Below, in pieces: positions 4,974-7,461 of a stretch of 7,461 nt of DNA. Origin of the DNA: Bryobacteraceae bacterium (lineage in GTDB: Bacteria; Acidobacteriota; Terriglobia; Bryobacterales; Bryobacteraceae). Positions within the stretch are counted from its first letter, which is position 1. The number at the start of each line of letters is the position of its first letter. A program made the position numbers and the translations under genes. Location of the stretch: assembly GCA_030036985.1 (NCBI GenBank), contig JASHSD010001006.1, positions 1 to 7,461 of the forward strand, written 5' to 3'. The notes below the pieces were generated by a model, which worked only from the letters and a program-made list of their open reading frames with translations, was not told the DNA's origin and did not search any database.

Positions 4974-6449
4974 TTGATTACCCGCAGATACGGATGGCTG
5001 GTCTTGGGCATGATCGCCAGCCTTCAATCGACTGTCGTCTGGGCCCAGGAACTGCCCCCCGACCAGCAAAAGATTCAGGAATTGGAGAAGAAGATCGAGG
5101 AACTGGATCGAAGGCTCAGCGCGGCCGAAGCCAAAGAGGCAGGCGCGCCTGTGCCCGCGCCGCCCCCACCCGCGGCGGCTCCGATCATCGCCCCGGCTCC
5201 GCCCGAACCGGCGCCGGTGGCGCAGACCGGCTCACAACGGCCTACCAACGCCGGAGTCGCCGCGGCCACCATCCCGGCAAGCGAACAGAATTCCGTGGGG
5301 CTGGTCTCTGTCGGCCCAAGCGGGTTCACCGTTCAGTCCGCGGACGGTAATTTCCTGCTCAAGACAGGCGCGGATCTTCAGATAGACCTTCGCAGCTTCT
5401 TCGGGCAAGGAAGCCAGTCTCTGACGGATCAGATTCTGCTCCGCCGTGTTCGCCCCACCATCTCGGGAACCATTTACAAGTACATCGACTATTTCTTCCG
5501 GCCCGATTTCGGCCAGGGCACTGTCGTCCTTTACGACGCCTACATGCAGCTCAACTACATTCCCCACTTTGCCATCCGCGCCGGCAAATTCAAACCGGGC
5601 GTCGGCCTGGAGCGGCTGCAGTCGGACGACGACACCGACTTCATCGAGCGCGGATTGCCCACGCTCCTGGTTCCCAGCCGCGCGATCGGTTTTCAGCTTT
5701 CCGGCGATCTCATCAACAATAGGGTCGGCTACCAGCTCGGCGTATTCAATCCGGTTCCCGACAACAGCCTGAGCGACACCTCGCCCTCGAATTCCCGCGA
5801 CTACACAGCCCGTCTCTTCACCACGCCTTTCCAGCCGGAAGAAAACTTCCTGAGCGGTTTAGGCTTCGGCTTTGCCACCCAAGGCGGCAGTACGGACGGC
5901 GTTGCTTTGCCGGCATACAAAACCGTCGCGCAGAACACGTTCATCAACTTCAATTCCGGCGTTGTGTCGGCGGGCCACAGGACCACTCTCGCGCCGCAGG
6001 CATTCTATTACGTCGGCCCATTCGGCCTGCTCGCCGAAGACACCGTGACGGAAGAAGGCTTCCAGAAATCGACCCTGCGCCGCGAGGTCGCGTTTCATTC
6101 CTGGGAGGTCCAGGCGTCTTACGTCCTGACCGGCGAAAAGAAAAGCTTCGGCAGCCCGATTCCCAAGCATCCTTTTTCCCTTGCCGACCACCAATGGGGT
6201 GCATGGGAAATCGCCGCGCGAACCGGCGATTTCAGGGCCGATTTGGGGCTGTTCAACTACGGTTTCGCCAGTCTGTCCTCTTCGGCGAGTTTCGCCCGCG
6301 AGTGGGTCGCCGGCGTGAATTGGTACTTGAACAGGATACTGCGCATTTCAGCCGATTACGGCCATACAAATTTTCTTGACGGCGCGGTGGATGCGAACCG
6401 CGCATCGGAACGCGTGATTCTGGCGCGGTTCCAGATCAATTTCATCTGA
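4974..6449 (+). CDS. outer-membrane porin, phosphate-selective porin O/P (OprO/OprP)-like
   Basis: A 491-residue outer-membrane channel for anions or small solutes. From TTG 4974 the N-terminus MITRRYGWLVLGMIASLQSTVVWA is a clear signal peptide, with cleavage likely before Gln25. A predicted coiled coil follows (KIQELEKKIEELDRRLSAAE, about 33-52), then a Pro/Ala-rich linker (about 57-85), then the barrel. The start of the barrel has the family pattern: GFTVQSADGNFLLKTGADLQ, then LLRRVRPTISGTIYKYIDYFFRPDFG, an aromatic DAYMQLNY strand, IRAGKFKPGVGLERLQSD, and then PSRAIGFQLSGD. Alternating beta strands run to the C-terminal ILARFQINFI, with a penultimate Phe rather than a terminal one. ATG 4944 in the same frame would add 10 residues (MDVSRNGGVT) before the signal peptide; I prefer TTG because of the GGAGGAG site. 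It is divergent from the cytochrome and 52 bases upstream of the exporter gene, probably co-transcribed with it. The ion actually carried is unknown. Confidence 0.88.
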   Translation: MITRRYGWLVLGMIASLQSTVVWAQELPPDQQKIQELEKKIEELDRRLSAAEAKEAGAPVPAPPPPAAAPIIAPAPPEPAPVAQTGSQRPTNAGVAAATIPASEQNSVGLVSVGPSGFTVQSADGNFLLKTGADLQIDLRSFFGQGSQSLTDQILLRRVRPTISGTIYKYIDYFFRPDFGQGTVVLYDAYMQLNYIPHFAIRAGKFKPGVGLERLQSDDDTDFIERGLPTLLVPSRAIGFQLSGDLINNRVGYQLGVFNPVPDNSLSDTSPSNSRDYTARLFTTPFQPEENFLSGLGFGFATQGGSTDGVALPAYKTVAQNTFINFNSGVVSAGHRTTLAPQAFYYVGPFGLLAEDTVTEEGFQKSTLRREVAFHSWEVQASYVLTGEKKSFGSPIPKHPFSLADHQWGAWEIAARTGDFRADLGLFNYGFASLSSSASFAREWVAGVNWYLNRILRISADYGHTNFLDGAVDANRASERVILARFQINFI

Positions 6450-6501
6450 TCGCAAATATCACTACCAGTCCGATAGAGAGTAGGATAAACTAGCCAGAGA
6501 C

Positions 6502-7296
6502 ATGGAGATTGTCGCCGGTTTCCTAATCGCTCTCGCCATCGGCGTGACCGGGGTCGGCGCGGGAAGCATCACCGCGCCGATCCTGATACTGTTTTTCCAC
6601 CAGTCGGCGTCTAACGCGGTGACCTCGGCGTTGGTCTTCGGGACTGTGGTGAAGCTGATTGCGACGCCGATCTATCTCGCCCGCGGACATGTCAACTTTC
6701 GGGTGCTCAAATTCACGGCTCTGGGCGGATTGCCGGCGGTTCTGCTGGGAAGCCTGCTGCTGAATTCGCTGGATCAGAAATCGCTCAGCCGGCCGGTGCT
6801 GACGATTGTCGGGCTTACCGTGCTTGTCTCCGCTACGGCAACGTTCTGGCGCAGTCTTTCTCCGAAGGTCTCCTCCCGCCCGATCGCTCTGAAGTGGCTG
6901 CCGTGGATCGTGGCGCCGATCGGTTTCGAGGTGGGCTTTTCCTCGGCGGGCGCGGGCGCGCTCGGCACCCTTGTCCTGATGCGGTTCACGTCCCTGCTCC
7001 CCTCCGAGGTAGTCGGAACCGACCTGGCGTTCGGACTTCTGCTCTCGATCTTCGCAGGCGGAATCCATGCCTCGATGACCGGCATACCGTGGTTGATCGT
7101 CGGCAAGCTGCTGGCAGGCGGCATCCCGGCGGTGCTGATCGGAACGCAGCTGGTTTCCATCGTCTCGCCGCGGAAGATGCGCCTGGCGCTTTGCCTGTGG
7201 CTCATCTATATCGGCGGCCAGTTGTCGTGGCGCGGCATTGCGCCGGATACCAAGGTCAGCGCCAATTCGACGCAGGCGCCGCCGAAGAGTCGATAA
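6502..7296 (+). CDS. TauE/SafE-family membrane exporter (sulfite/sulfoacetate-type anion permease)
   Basis: A 264-residue integral inner-membrane protein of the TauE/SafE family (PF01925, formerly DUF81), whose studied members export sulfite or sulfoacetate or carry other organic anions. About eight hydrophobic segments are visible, near 4-30, 38-60, 70-90, 97-116, 133-160, 166-190, 196-222 and 227-245. The two halves repeat the family motif: GVTGVGAGSITAPILIL (14-30) and GFEVGFSSAGAGALGTLVLM (141-160). The C-terminal tail (about 247-264) is polar. Length is normal for the family. Start ATG 6502-6504 begins directly at the first membrane segment; the Shine-Dalgarno is weak. It lies 52 bases after the porin stop with no terminator between, so the pair is likely an operon giving an inner- and outer-membrane anion route. 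That link is inference; the substrate could equally be something other than sulfite. Confidence 0.9.
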   Translation: MEIVAGFLIALAIGVTGVGAGSITAPILILFFHQSASNAVTSALVFGTVVKLIATPIYLARGHVNFRVLKFTALGGLPAVLLGSLLLNSLDQKSLSRPVLTIVGLTVLVSATATFWRSLSPKVSSRPIALKWLPWIVAPIGFEVGFSSAGAGALGTLVLMRFTSLLPSEVVGTDLAFGLLLSIFAGGIHASMTGIPWLIVGKLLAGGIPAVLIGTQLVSIVSPRKMRLALCLWLIYIGGQLSWRGIAPDTKVSANSTQAPPKSR

Positions 7297-7305
7297 CCAC
7301 AGACT

Positions 7306-7385
7306 CGACTTTCAGTCGCCATGGACACGCGACTTCAGTCGCGTCTCGAATGTAGAAACTCGAGGCACAGACTGAAGTCTGTGCC
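7306..7385. repeat. cluster of three short hairpins with GACTTCAGTC / GACTGAAGTC cores
   Basis: Three small palindromes follow the exporter gene. The first is CGACT-TTC-AGTCG at 7306-7318. The second is ACGCGAC-TTCA-GTCGCGT at 7327-7344 (7-base stem). The third is GGCACAGAC-TGAA-GTCTGTGCC at 7364-7385 (9-base stem). The loops TTCA and TGAA are complementary, so the second and third share the core GAC-TTCA-GTC in opposite orientation. None is followed by a T run, so they are not standard terminators. They look like a short interspersed palindromic element. The rest of the right end (7386-7461) shows no gene I can recognise. Confidence 0.75.
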
Positions 7386-7461
7386 CTGGAGATTGGCCAG
7401 TTTCAGTTTCCGGATTCTGAGATTTTTCCTGTCAGGCCGCAAGCGTGCATAGGGTTTCCGA

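Noticed and set aside
1..7461. CRISPR array accompanying the cas3 relic
   Set aside because: No regularly spaced repeat of 25-40 bases was seen. The only repeats are the short pairs at 4199-4315 and the hairpins at 7306-7385, which lack spacer-repeat periodicity.

Overview
The window is 7461 bases of GC-rich bacterial DNA. It most resembles an Acidobacteriota genome of the Solibacter/Bryobacter kind. This is an inference from three things: a small secreted diheme cytochrome of the reaction-centre cytochrome c type, an OprO/P-like porin beside it, and short interspersed hairpins containing ACTGAAGTC-type cores. No rRNA or tRNA gene is present to confirm it.

Layout. (1) Bases 1 to about 180 hold the C-terminal side of a TPR protein on the minus strand. 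It runs off the left edge, and its upstream part has been replaced by unrelated DNA. (2) About 190-1342 (+) is a decayed CRISPR-associated Cas3 helicase. The HD nuclease domain, Walker A motif and C-terminus are missing, and the remaining frame carries a probable +1 shift in a C7 run and an in-frame TAG. Helicase motifs II, III, IV, V and VI are still readable. No CRISPR array and no other cas gene is visible. (3) 4162 down to 1384 (-) is a tightly overlapping three-gene operon: a CmcI-family SAM-dependent methyltransferase, a CmoB-like methyltransferase, and a Wzt-type ABC ATPase with a C-terminal glycan-recognition domain. It looks like part of a cell-surface polysaccharide modification and export cluster, but the membrane permease and glycosyltransferases are absent. 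(4) 4163-4452 is non-coding and holds two families of short direct repeats and a nested hairpin that is a likely terminator. (5) 4453-4809 (-) is the diheme cytochrome c. It is divergent from (6) 4974-6449 (+), an outer-membrane porin with a coiled-coil and proline-rich N-terminus, and (7) 6502-7296 (+), a TauE/SafE-type membrane anion exporter. (8) The right end, 7297-7461, contains a cluster of three related short hairpins and no gene.

How the parts fit. The minus-strand operon plausibly decorates and recognises a polysaccharide for export: the methyltransferases would cap or modify the chain end, and the Wzt C-terminal domain would read it. The right-hand genes make an envelope set: a periplasmic electron carrier, an outer-membrane anion channel and an inner-membrane anion (sulfite or sulfoacetate type) exporter. 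The left side looks like a rearrangement zone, where a broken TPR gene, a broken cas3 and the end of the glycan operon are joined within a few tens of bases of each other. I see no intact novel defence system. The most notable object is the orphan cas3 relic and the two junctions around it.
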